From the NCBI GenBank assembly GCA_030950975.1, contig JAUZQL010000326.1, positions 1 to 8,580 of the forward strand: a DNA stretch of 8,580 bases. Reading direction: 5' to 3'. This document shows positions 1 to 6,654 of this stretch, one piece after another. The translations under genes and the position numbers were made by a program. The DNA comes from Mariprofundaceae bacterium. GTDB taxonomy: Bacteria; Pseudomonadota; Zetaproteobacteria; Mariprofundales; Mariprofundaceae. The stretch's first letter is position 1. Each line of letters starts with the position of its first letter. The notes under the pieces were generated by a model. The model saw nothing but the letters and a program-made list of their open reading frames with translations. It made no database searches and was not told the origin of the DNA.

Positions 1-671
1 GTGCCAAAATACACTTCCAGTTAGGCATCAATGCTTTGTATAGTGGTGATCTTCCCAAAGCATTTGAAGAACTGATGCGTTCCAATAAAATTTTGCCCAA
101 ACAGCCTGAAGTGCTGGATAGCTTGGCTTATGCTTGGCGTGTTCGTGGGGATAATGTCAAAGCCGAAGCATTATACAGGCAATCATTGGCTATACGTAGT
201 CGTGCATCCACAGAAACAAATTATGGTAACCTACTTGTGGCACTTAAACGGTACAGTGAAGCTGAAGTCCATCTTCGTATCGCCTTGCAAGATCCTCGTT
301 ATCAAAAACAATATATTACCCTCATTAATTTGGGTGATGCTTTACTGGGTCAACATCGCTTTAATAGTGCCATTCAAGCCTATCGACAAGCCAGTACGCT
401 TAACCCTTTACAAAATATTTCAAAGCTTCACGAAGCAGATGCCTATGTTCAAGCCCAACGTTTTAATGATGCCCAAGCCTTGTATGAAAGTATGTTAAAC
501 AAAGATCCGAACAATCGCCCTGCTTTAGAAGGTCTAATCGCCATACTGGTGAAACAACATCAAATACGCACAGCTCGACAATATATGGCGCGTTATATTG
601 AAAAAGAGAAAGAACCGCTCAATCGTGCTTGGGCCAATGATGAACTTATTCGATTAGGACAGATGTTATGA
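1..671 (+). CDS. pilF: PilF/PilW-like TPR protein, type IV pilus biogenesis (5' truncated)
   Basis: The gene runs in from the left edge. The first complete codon is at base 3 and the frame stays open to TGA at 669-671, giving 222 visible residues, so the TTG at 36 is not the true start. The protein is a run of about six tetratricopeptide repeats. Recognisable pieces are FQLGINALYSGDLPKAFEEL, the NYGNLL segment, and INLGDALLGQHRFNSAIQAY. This order and the NYG segment match the PilF/PilW family, an outer-membrane lipoprotein of about 250 residues that helps the PilQ secretin assemble. The missing N-terminus (perhaps 30 residues) would carry the lipoprotein signal, so export cannot be checked here. 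The stop overlaps the rodZ start by ATGA, an arrangement known from gammaproteobacterial pilF-rodZ loci. Another TPR scaffold protein is possible, but repeat pattern and neighbour together favour PilF. Confidence 0.8.
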   Translation, partial: AKIHFQLGINALYSGDLPKAFEELMRSNKILPKQPEVLDSLAYAWRVRGDNVKAEALYRQSLAIRSRASTETNYGNLLVALKRYSEAEVHLRIALQDPRYQKQYITLINLGDALLGQHRFNSAIQAYRQASTLNPLQNISKLHEADAYVQAQRFNDAQALYESMLNKDPNNRPALEGLIAILVKQHQIRTARQYMARYIEKEKEPLNRAWANDELIRLGQML

Positions 672-1630
672 CAGAAGAAATAAGCCCTGAAAAAAACACC
701 GAAAATCCCGCTGAAACACGTGAAAAAACGCTTCAATATGTGGCTGAAATACTTAAAAATAAACGTTTAGATTGTTCTATATCGATGTCTGATGCTGCAA
801 AAAAATTGAATATTCGTATTCAATATCTTCAAGCATTGGAATCAGGTGATTGGTCTCCCATGCCTGGAGATGTTTATGCGTTGGGTTTTTTACGACAGTA
901 TGCCAAATATTTAAAATGCAATATCAATGATGACATTGATAAGCTTAAATCCAATCAGTATAGCTTAAATAAACCTGTCACATTTCCAGATCCACCCGTT
1001 GCCCCTAATCGTAAATGGATGATTATTTTTTTAGTCGCTCTCATCGTGTCATTTATCTTGTTTAACGTATTGAATCAACAGAAAAGTAGCTTACTTCCAT
1101 CGCAAATTTTGCAAGAAGATGCCGCCATTCTCAATGAGAAGCTGATTGTATCAGAGCATAAAAACATCCAAGAACCCCCCATTGTCAGCAAACTTTCCTC
1201 TGGGTCAGAAGCTTCTCCTGTCAAAGTGAAAAAATCATCAAGCGATGTGTTGATAGTCCCTAACAATAAGCCGACTCCGCCTAAACAAGATGATAAGGTC
1301 AAAAACAATACTCAGCCTAGCACAGCACCATCAACACAAAATCAAGCAAAGAAAAAAATGATGCATGATTATGTATTCACCGCACGTAGCGATGATGTTT
1401 GGCTTCAAATTTATCAACAAGGAAAAACAGGCAAGCCATTACGAGAGGCTTTATTGAAATTAGGTCAAAGTTTAAAACTAACATCTGATCACATATTATC
1501 GGTGACATGTGGAAAACCTCTCGCATTAGAAATCAGTATGGATAGCCATATTGTGGTCGCTTCTGGAAGCATGGCAAAAACAAATCAAGTGATTCGCCAC
1601 TTTATTTTGCCTCGTCCCGTAGTAGAATAA
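668..1630 (+). CDS. rodZ: RodZ cytoskeleton/cell-shape protein
   Basis: A 320-residue protein with the full RodZ layout. Residues 22-95 are the cytoplasmic helix-turn-helix domain (HTH_25), including YLQALESGDW and YALGFLRQYAKYL. One membrane helix lies at about 117-136, following the basic stretch NRKW. Residues 140-233 form a low-complexity Lys/Ser/Pro/Gln-rich periplasmic linker, and 236-315 the C-terminal DUF4115 beta domain (DYVFTARSDDVWLQIY). In the family the HTH domain binds MreB and links it to the elongation machinery at the inner membrane; it is not a typical DNA-binding regulator. The ATG at 668 overlaps the upstream stop and has AGGA at 656-659, 8 nt before it, so reinitiation after pilF is likely. 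In many gammaproteobacteria ispG follows rodZ; here a methyltransferase gene does. Confidence 0.93.
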   Translation: MTEEISPEKNTENPAETREKTLQYVAEILKNKRLDCSISMSDAAKKLNIRIQYLQALESGDWSPMPGDVYALGFLRQYAKYLKCNINDDIDKLKSNQYSLNKPVTFPDPPVAPNRKWMIIFLVALIVSFILFNVLNQQKSSLLPSQILQEDAAILNEKLIVSEHKNIQEPPIVSKLSSGSEASPVKVKKSSSDVLIVPNNKPTPPKQDDKVKNNTQPSTAPSTQNQAKKKMMHDYVFTARSDDVWLQIYQQGKTGKPLREALLKLGQSLKLTSDHILSVTCGKPLALEISMDSHIVVASGSMAKTNQVIRHFILPRPVVE

Positions 1631-1640
1631 ATGAAAATAT

Positions 1641-1680
1641 CCGCTTGCAATACCACCATACTTTTGCAGATTGTTTGCGG
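1641..1680 (+). terminator. Imperfect hairpin after rodZ, possible weak terminator
   Basis: CCGCTTGCAAT at 1641-1651 pairs with ATTGTTTGCGG at 1670-1680, leaving a 3x3 internal mismatch and an 18-nt loop, beginning 10 nt after the rodZ stop. Only a short TTT follows, so termination would be weak at best. It could equally be chance or part of the leader of the next gene. Confidence 0.2.
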
Positions 1681-1702
1681 TTTACAGGTATATGATGCGC
1701 TT

Positions 1703-1736
1703 ACTTGAGTATTCATGTACATACATAAAACTTGAG
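1703..1736. repeat. Direct repeat pair flanking a palindrome upstream of the Pcm-like gene
   Basis: ACTTGAG occurs at 1703-1709 and again at 1730-1736, starts 27 bp apart, with the 8-bp palindrome ATGTACAT at 1715-1722 between them. The set lies in the 128-bp gap between rodZ and the Pcm-like gene, close before its ribosome binding site. An operator is possible, but the repeats are short and no good promoter pair is nearby; the best -10-like hexamer, TATGAT at 1691-1696, has no well-spaced -35. Confidence 0.25.
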
Positions 1737-1758
1737 GATTAAAGGAAGGGGAATCAAT

Positions 1759-2439
1759 ATGCCTAAAGCTGGAACACTTGAAATTGCACGCCACAATATG
1801 GTCGAATATCAAATTCGTTGTTGTAAAATCTTGGATACTGAATTGTTGGATATATTGGAAAGCATGCCTCGTGAAGATTACGTTCCTCAAGATATACGTA
1901 GTTTGGCATATATGGAAGGTCATGTGCCCATTGATTGTGGACAAGAAATGTTAAGCCCCTTACAAGAAGCTTACATCATGCAGCAACTTCAATTGAAAGG
2001 TCATGAACGCATTCTAGAAATAGGCACAGGCACTGGTTATTTAACCACCCTGTTAGCCATGTATACAGATCATGTTACCAGTTGCGAACTGCATGAACCA
2101 TTAGCAACACAAGCTCGCAAAAATATCGCCGCACATGGCATCGATCATGTCCAAGTGATTCATATCAATGCCATGCATGAAAAAATGATGCAAGCCCATG
2201 ATGGCATTGCCAGTACTTATGATGTCATTATTTTAGGCGCAGCACTTCAAGAGATTCCACAACATATTAAAGATATGGTTGCCGATGGCGGTCAACTGAT
2301 TGCTTTTATTGGTAAAAATTCTGTCGTTACCTTGACCCATTATCAACGTCAAGGTGATGATTGGATTGAAACAGGCTTATGTGAAACATTATTACCAGAT
2401 ATGGAAGAACTATCCGTGACACGTCAATTTATTTTTTAA
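1759..2439 (+). CDS. Protein-L-isoaspartate O-methyltransferase family protein (divergent Pcm-like)
   Basis: A 226-residue SAM-dependent methyltransferase. The start is the ATG at 1759: AGGGGA at 1747-1752 sits 6 nt upstream, whereas an in-frame TTG at 1732 would add nine residues and has no ribosome binding site. The N-terminal part (ARHNMVEYQIR, then MPREDYVPQDIRSLAY) is the Pcm-family N-terminal region. SAM motif I is ILEIGTGTGY at 85-94, with acidic E110 at the end of the next strand, and DVIILGAALQEIP at 155-167 is the later family block. Canonical Pcm enzymes, which repair isoaspartyl residues, carry a TISQP-type motif before motif I; here it reads GQEMLSPLQEA (61-71). From memory, that version belongs to a Pcm-like branch often found near tolC in proteobacteria, whose substrate I do not know to be proven. 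No tolC is adjacent here. The fold is secure; isoaspartate repair is uncertain. Probably transcribed separately from rodZ and ended by the terminator at 2542-2571. Confidence 0.88.
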   Translation: MPKAGTLEIARHNMVEYQIRCCKILDTELLDILESMPREDYVPQDIRSLAYMEGHVPIDCGQEMLSPLQEAYIMQQLQLKGHERILEIGTGTGYLTTLLAMYTDHVTSCELHEPLATQARKNIAAHGIDHVQVIHINAMHEKMMQAHDGIASTYDVIILGAALQEIPQHIKDMVADGGQLIAFIGKNSVVTLTHYQRQGDDWIETGLCETLLPDMEELSVTRQFIF

Positions 2440-2472
2440 TGTTAATCGGGAATCTAATGCTTGAAACAAAAG

Positions 2473-2515
2473 ACCCTTGATACAAGCACTCGAGGGTGAG
2501 GCTTCTTTATCAAGG
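2473..2515 (+). other. Two mutually exclusive hairpins in the 3' untranslated region of the Pcm-like gene
   Basis: CCTTGATA at 2475-2482 can pair perfectly with TATCAAGG at 2508-2515. Alternatively ACCCTTG at 2473-2479 can pair with CGAGGGT at 2491-2497 (one G-T pair). The two stems share the same left arm and cannot form together. They lie between the stop codon at 2439 and the terminator at 2542-2571. Function is unknown and chance pairing in a short AT-rich spacer is possible. Confidence 0.35.
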
Positions 2516-2541
2516 TGCGTAACATTAGTGAATAATTTAAG

Positions 2542-2571
2542 GCTTCCACGATTCAATGTGGAAGCTTTTTT
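2542..2571 (+). terminator. Intrinsic terminator shared by convergent genes
   Basis: A perfect 8-bp stem, GCTTCCAC (2542-2549) with GTGGAAGC (2558-2565), an 8-nt loop, then six T at 2566-2571. It is a strong rho-independent terminator for the + strand Pcm-like transcript. The stem also lies just past the stop of the - strand helicase gene (2578). Read from that side the tail is CTTAAATTATT, a weaker T tract, so it may work in both directions with less efficiency on the - strand. Confidence 0.87.
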
Positions 2572-2577
2572 GATGTT

Positions 2578-4443
2578 TTATTCCGCTTCAAAAAAGGTAC
2601 TTACTTCCGATATATCATCGACAATACGTGCTGGGGGCAAGTTAAACGCCACTTCTCGACCATAGGACTTATGATAAAGCCTTGAATCCAAAATCGCCAT
2701 CACACCACGATCATCAGTAGAACGAATCAAACGCCCGACTCCCTGCCTTAAGACTGCAATCGCTTCAGATAATTGAATATCAATAAAACCATTGCCACCT
2801 TTTTCTTCGCACCGTGTGATACGTGCTTTCAACAAAGGATCACTGGGCGAGGCAAACGGTACTTTATCGACAATCACCAACGATAATGTCTCACCCGGTA
2901 CATCAACACCTTCCCAAAAACTTCGTGTGCCACAAAGAATCGAATGCGTATCCTTTCTAAACTTTTCTAAAATGGCATCACGGCTGCCACTTTTACCTTG
3001 AATCAAGACAGGGTAATCCAACTGTTCACTCAAGGCTTGCCCCATGTAATTGAGTGCTGACCATGCGGTAAACAATACAAAAGCTCGCCCTTGCGATGCT
3101 TTCAAAAGTTTTAACATCTCATCCAATTGCGCTTGTTTTCCTGCATCACTGCGAGGATCAGGCAAATGACGTGGTAAATAGGTTAAGGCTTGCTCTGCAT
3201 AATCAAAAGGCGATGGATGAAAGACTTCTGTTACATCACTTAAACCCAAACGATCACGTGCGTAATCAAATTTCCCTGACACACGCAAGGTCGCCGATAA
3301 TAAAACAAAGGATGCAGGTAAATCCCAAACGTGTTCTTGTAAAACAGGACCTGTTTCAACGGGCGCAACCCAATAACGTAAATATTCTCCTTCCCCATCA
3401 TGCCACATCACAAAACCTTGTGGTGGTTCAATGATGCTATCCATATCAGAACGTAAAATCTTTGCACGCTCACATAACTTGGCAATGTCTTCTGAACGTT
3501 CGCTTCGGTTGGCTGCCAAATCTACCAATACCTGCCAGTTTTCACGTACTTTTGTTATTTTCGATACAGCCCAAGAGGCTAGAAGTGTTCGACCTGCTTC
3601 CAAGGCTTCTTTTTGCAGGGCTTCTTCATCACCCAATTCATCCAATATGGTTTGAAAATCATTCAACCAATGAATTAAACGCATCCTCCCCAGTTGCACG
3701 CCAAAATGCTGACATGCCACATCAGGTAAGCTATGCGCTTCATCCAAAATATACGCATCAAATTGGGGTAAAATCTCACCAAAATCACCTGATTTCAATG
3801 CGGCATCCGCCAACAATAAGGCATGATTAGATACAACAATATCCGCTTGCATGGCTTTTTCACGTGCTTTCATCAGTGGACAGCGTTTAAATTCTGCACA
3901 TTTGGAGCCAGTACATTGATCCGCAGTCGCTGTTACTAAAGCTCCAATACCTTTTTCAAAGACATCAAAAGGTAAGCCTGATAAATCGCCATCGGTACTT
4001 TTTTCTGACCATTTATTGACACGTAACATGGGCTTTTGTTGCCAACGTTCTAAAATCACACTGGCTAGATTTGTTTTTAAACGTGAAGGACAGACATAAT
4101 TGCTACGTCCTTTTAATAGAGCCACCTTACGATGGATGCCCATCGCCTTCATGACAGCAGGAATGTCACGATGCATCAATTGGTTTTGCAAGGAACGTGT
4201 ATGCGTGGAAATCAATACTTTACCATTTAAGCGTAGTGCAGGCAGAAGGTACGCTAAGGTTTTTCCAGTGCCTGTTTCAGCCTCTGCTAACAGAATCTTT
4301 CCCTGTTCAAAATTGGCAGCAATTTCACTCGCCAGTTTTACCTGTTCTGCTCGATGCGTATAACCCTTCAAATTTTTAGCCAATGAAGCAGTCGAGGAAA
4401 AATCTTGTTGTACTTGTTTCATCAATTTGTTACCCAATTGCAT
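2578..4443 (-). CDS. yoaA: YoaA/DinG-family iron-sulfur ATP-dependent DNA helicase
   Basis: A 621-residue superfamily 2 (XPD/DinG-like) helicase. Motifs in order: Walker A AETGTGKT (55-62), motif Ia ISTHTRSLQNQL (78-89), the iron-sulfur cysteines C118, C177, C182 and C188, the Walker B box DEAH (234-237), motif III LLSATLR (381-387), and C-terminal RecA-fold motifs TRSFWEGVDVPG (506-517) and QGVGRLIR (567-574). The x4 and x5 spacing of the last three cysteines is that of DinG. Length (E. coli YoaA is about 636) and the segments LLKGRSNYVCP and SPFDYAEQAL favour YoaA over long DinG. Family members unwind DNA 5' to 3' and act in replication stress and repair; E. coli YoaA works with the chi subunit HolC of the replicase. 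It is third in the metG operon, 8 nt after the DUF2062 stop. The ATG at 4443 has only a weak GTGAG before it; Met8 (4422) is an alternative start. All key residues are intact. Confidence 0.93.
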   Translation of the reverse strand: MQLGNKLMKQVQQDFSSTASLAKNLKGYTHRAEQVKLASEIAANFEQGKILLAEAETGTGKTLAYLLPALRLNGKVLISTHTRSLQNQLMHRDIPAVMKAMGIHRKVALLKGRSNYVCPSRLKTNLASVILERWQQKPMLRVNKWSEKSTDGDLSGLPFDVFEKGIGALVTATADQCTGSKCAEFKRCPLMKAREKAMQADIVVSNHALLLADAALKSGDFGEILPQFDAYILDEAHSLPDVACQHFGVQLGRMRLIHWLNDFQTILDELGDEEALQKEALEAGRTLLASWAVSKITKVRENWQVLVDLAANRSERSEDIAKLCERAKILRSDMDSIIEPPQGFVMWHDGEGEYLRYWVAPVETGPVLQEHVWDLPASFVLLSATLRVSGKFDYARDRLGLSDVTEVFHPSPFDYAEQALTYLPRHLPDPRSDAGKQAQLDEMLKLLKASQGRAFVLFTAWSALNYMGQALSEQLDYPVLIQGKSGSRDAILEKFRKDTHSILCGTRSFWEGVDVPGETLSLVIVDKVPFASPSDPLLKARITRCEEKGGNGFIDIQLSEAIAVLRQGVGRLIRSTDDRGVMAILDSRLYHKSYGREVAFNLPPARIVDDISEVSTFFEAE

Positions 4444-4451
4444 ATCTCACA

Positions 4452-5012
4452 TTAAACATCATGACGCATTTTCCAACGCCACAGCACCATCCCACGCCAT
4501 GTGATATGAATAAAAACAAAGCCTAAAACGCCCAATAAGATACCCAAAGTCAGGCAACCCAATAAAAAAGGCTGCCAAATCATCATCATGCCATTCATTG
4601 CCCATTCCATCGATGCTTCAAAATGAAAAACCTGTTCGGGTGAATCAAGTAACCAACTACCAAACTTGTAAGCAGCATAAAAAACGGGTGGCATCGTCAA
4701 TGGGTTGGTCAACCAAACCAAACCGACCGAAACAGGTAGATTCGCATGTAAGGCAATCGCTCCCGTAGCTGCCACCAACATTTGAAAGGGAATGGGTAAC
4801 ATCGCACAAAACAAGCCAACTAAAAACGCCTTCGCTAAGGTATGACGGCTAATGTGCCATAAAGCTTTATCATGCAATAAGGTACCAAAACAACATAAAT
4901 ATTTGTTCTCACGAATGCTTTTCGCATCAGGCATCCAACGTTGGACAAGCTTGCGCGGTGTCAAAATTAATCCAAATCCATACGTGGGAAAATTGGCGAA
5001 GGTGCTTGGCAT
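4452..5012 (-). CDS. DUF2062 family inner-membrane protein
   Basis: A 186-residue membrane protein of unknown function, matching DUF2062. The typical N-terminal block is TPRKLVQRWMPDAKSIRENK (18-37), followed by LLHDKALWHISRHTLAKAFLVG. Hydrophobic segments lie at about 60-88, 93-121 and 145-172. Between them is the family signature WLTNPLTMPPVFYAAYK (100-116), a probable re-entrant or helix-breaking turn. A basic tail ends the protein. The ATG at 5012 is preceded by AAGGAAGGA with 5-nt spacing, so I chose it although it overlaps metG by 46 nt and places about 17 residues before the conserved block. The alternative is a TTG at 4964, 2 nt past the metG stop, starting exactly at the conserved block but with a poorer ribosome binding site. 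No function should be inferred from the operon position alone. Confidence 0.87.
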   Translation of the reverse strand: MPSTFANFPTYGFGLILTPRKLVQRWMPDAKSIRENKYLCCFGTLLHDKALWHISRHTLAKAFLVGLFCAMLPIPFQMLVAATGAIALHANLPVSVGLVWLTNPLTMPPVFYAAYKFGSWLLDSPEQVFHFEASMEWAMNGMMMIWQPFLLGCLTLGILLGVLGFVFIHITWRGMVLWRWKMRHDV

Positions 5013-6511
5013 TGATGTCCTTCCTTGAGTTTTCCCCAGCCAGCTTCATCCAAAAGTCGCAATTTAGATACATCAATATCTTCATTCATGATTTGCTGCA
5101 ACATCAAGGTCATTTTTTCAGGCATAAACGGTGATAACTGGATGGCAATCAAACGCAATGTTTCCACCAAATGATAAAGTACCGTATTTAAACGTGTTAA
5201 ATCACCTGATTTAGCGAGTCCCCACGGTGCATTATCTTCCACATAACGATTACCATGCTTGACCACTTGATTGATGCGTTCCAACGCCAAATGAAATGCT
5301 TGGCGATGTAATAAATCATTCACATCCCGCTGCATGGCTTCTACATCGGCAATCAATGCCCGATCCATATCTTGTTCTTCAGCACACGCACCCAAAACAC
5401 TGCCATTGTATTTTTTCAACATCGCCAAGCTGCGATTCAGTAAGTTACCCACATCATTCGCTAACTCTGAGTTGTAACGCATTTTCAATGCTTGATGCGA
5501 AAAATCACCATCTTGCCCAAAAGGAACTTCGCGTACTAAAAAATAACGCAAGACATCAGCATCATACCCTTTCAATAAATCCAAAGGGCGCAAGGCATTG
5601 CCTTTGGACTTGGACATTTTTTCACCGTCCACTGTCCACCAACCATGCGCAAACACACGTTTGGGCAAAGGCAAACCTGCTGCCATCAACATACATGACC
5701 AATACACGGCATGAAAACGCAAAATATCTTTACCAATCAAGTGGACATCAGCGGGCCAATGTTTGGGAATCTCCTGATCTGGAAAACCTGCTGCGGTTAG
5801 ATAGTTGGTCAGTGCATCAATCCACACATAAATCACATGTTTGTCATCATCTGGAACAGGAATGCCCCATGAAAATGTTGTGCGTGAAACCGATAAATCA
5901 CGCAAACCACCTTCCACAAAGCTTAACACTTCATTACGACGTGATTCAGGCGCAATAAAATCAGGGTGTTCTTTGATATAGTCAATGAGTCGCTCTTGAT
6001 AATCACTTAAACGGAAAAAATAGGATTCTTCTTGAATCTTTTCGACATCACGTTGGCAATCGGGGCAGTGATGAGATTCCCAACAGTCCGCATCTTTGAG
6101 TTGTGTTTCTGTCCAATAGGTTTCGCAAGGCACACAATACCAATCTTCATAAAAACCTTTATAAATAGCCCCTGCATCTTGCAGACGTTTCCACATCGCA
6201 TGCACAGCTTTATGATGTCGTTCTGAACTGGTACGAATAAAATCATCATTGGAAATAGATAGTTCCGGCCACAAAGTTGCATAACGTTCCACCACTTGAT
6301 CTGCCAATTCAATCGGTTCAATGCCTCGCACTTCTGCGGCTTGCTGAACTTTTTGACCATGCTCATCTGCACCCGTTAGAAAAAAGACATCTTTGCCTGA
6401 AAGACGTTCATATCGAGCTAAAATATCAGCAGCAATCGTGGTGTACATATGACCAAGATGCGGTTCATCATTCACATAATAAATAGGTGTGGTAACATAA
6501 TACGTTTGCAT
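4967..6511 (-). CDS. metG: Methionyl-tRNA synthetase
   Basis: A 514-residue class I aminoacyl-tRNA synthetase that charges tRNA-Met in the cytoplasm. It starts at the ATG at 6511, giving MQTYYVTTPIYYVNDEPHLG, where family proteins normally begin; an upstream in-frame Met at 6574 would add 21 unrelated residues. The HIGH motif is HLGH (18-21), and KMSKS is at 298-302 within DGEKMSKSKGN. The connective-peptide zinc knuckle uses C126/C129 and C149/C152. The anticodon-binding helical domain follows (for example ELANDVGNLLNR, 349-360). The protein ends at PIFPRMDLD, so it lacks the C-terminal EMAP/OB-fold tRNA-binding domain of E. coli MetG and belongs to the short form of about 500 residues common in many bacteria. 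It heads a - strand operon with the DUF2062 and yoaA genes and is divergent from ubiG. Confidence 0.96.
   Translation of the reverse strand: MQTYYVTTPIYYVNDEPHLGHMYTTIAADILARYERLSGKDVFFLTGADEHGQKVQQAAEVRGIEPIELADQVVERYATLWPELSISNDDFIRTSSERHHKAVHAMWKRLQDAGAIYKGFYEDWYCVPCETYWTETQLKDADCWESHHCPDCQRDVEKIQEESYFFRLSDYQERLIDYIKEHPDFIAPESRRNEVLSFVEGGLRDLSVSRTTFSWGIPVPDDDKHVIYVWIDALTNYLTAAGFPDQEIPKHWPADVHLIGKDILRFHAVYWSCMLMAAGLPLPKRVFAHGWWTVDGEKMSKSKGNALRPLDLLKGYDADVLRYFLVREVPFGQDGDFSHQALKMRYNSELANDVGNLLNRSLAMLKKYNGSVLGACAEEQDMDRALIADVEAMQRDVNDLLHRQAFHLALERINQVVKHGNRYVEDNAPWGLAKSGDLTRLNTVLYHLVETLRLIAIQLSPFMPEKMTLMLQQIMNEDIDVSKLRLLDEAGWGKLKEGHQCQAPSPIFPRMDLD
5018..5026 (-). promoter_or_regulatory. Ribosome binding site for DUF2062 gene, inside metG
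   Basis: Read on the - strand this is AAGGAAGGA, 5 nt before the ATG at 5012, one of the best Shine-Dalgarno matches in the window. It lies inside the last codons of metG and supports the overlapping start. The same bases also encode Lys-Glu-Gly in MetG, so the match could be partly coincidental. Confidence 0.6.
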
Positions 6512-6521
6512 GAATGAGGTA

Positions 6522-6526
6522 TCCTT
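6522..6526 (-). promoter_or_regulatory. Ribosome binding site deciding the metG start
   Basis: AAGGA on the - strand, 10 nt before the ATG at 6511. Spacing is slightly long but acceptable. It supports 6511 over the in-frame Met at 6574, in agreement with the family N-terminus. Confidence 0.6.
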
Positions 6527-6567
6527 AGGGTGACGAAAATAAAATAGAAAGTTTGGCAAGTGTAGCG

Positions 6568-6583
6568 TCATCAAAGCTGATGA
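6568..6583. promoter_or_regulatory. Perfect 6-bp dyad in the metG/ubiG divergent gap, possible operator
   Basis: TCATCA (6568-6573), AAGC, TGATGA (6578-6583): a perfect inverted repeat with a 4-bp spacer, about 56 bp from the metG start and 71 bp from the chosen ubiG start. Its position between two divergent genes suits a regulator site. No matching promoter hexamers were convincing, and one such dyad in a 143-bp gap may be chance. Confidence 0.3.
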
Positions 6584-6654
6584 AAATAAGATTGTTCAAC
6601 GAGTCCTTTGTTAAGCCCTTGCCTTCACCATCATTGAAAAGCACTCTTCGCCTT

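Noticed and set aside
668..1000. Helix-turn-helix at the start of rodZ, suggesting a transcription factor
   Set aside because: The membrane helix, long linker and DUF4115 domain show the RodZ layout, in which the HTH domain binds MreB.
1585..1944. 119-residue - strand frame across the rodZ-pcm gap
   Set aside because: It overlaps both flanking genes antisense, has no recognisable domain, and its composition looks like reverse-strand noise.
3096..3830. Several open frames of 74-122 residues opposite the helicase gene
   Set aside because: They lie antisense to conserved helicase motifs, show no family resemblance and have no plausible ribosome binding sites.
2578..4443. Fe-S helicase as part of a phage-defence island
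   Set aside because: Motifs and length match housekeeping YoaA, and every neighbour is a core gene; there is no nuclease, integrase or other defence partner.
5296..5958. 220-residue open frame on the + strand opposite metG
   Set aside because: His/Ser/Cys-rich translation with no domain, lying fully antisense to a well-conserved metG; a shadow of the coding strand.
6512..6654. Sigma-70 promoters for metG and ubiG in the divergent gap
   Set aside because: Hexamers such as TTGGCA, TTGTTC and TAAGAT exist but none pair at 16-18 bp spacing, so no promoter is called.
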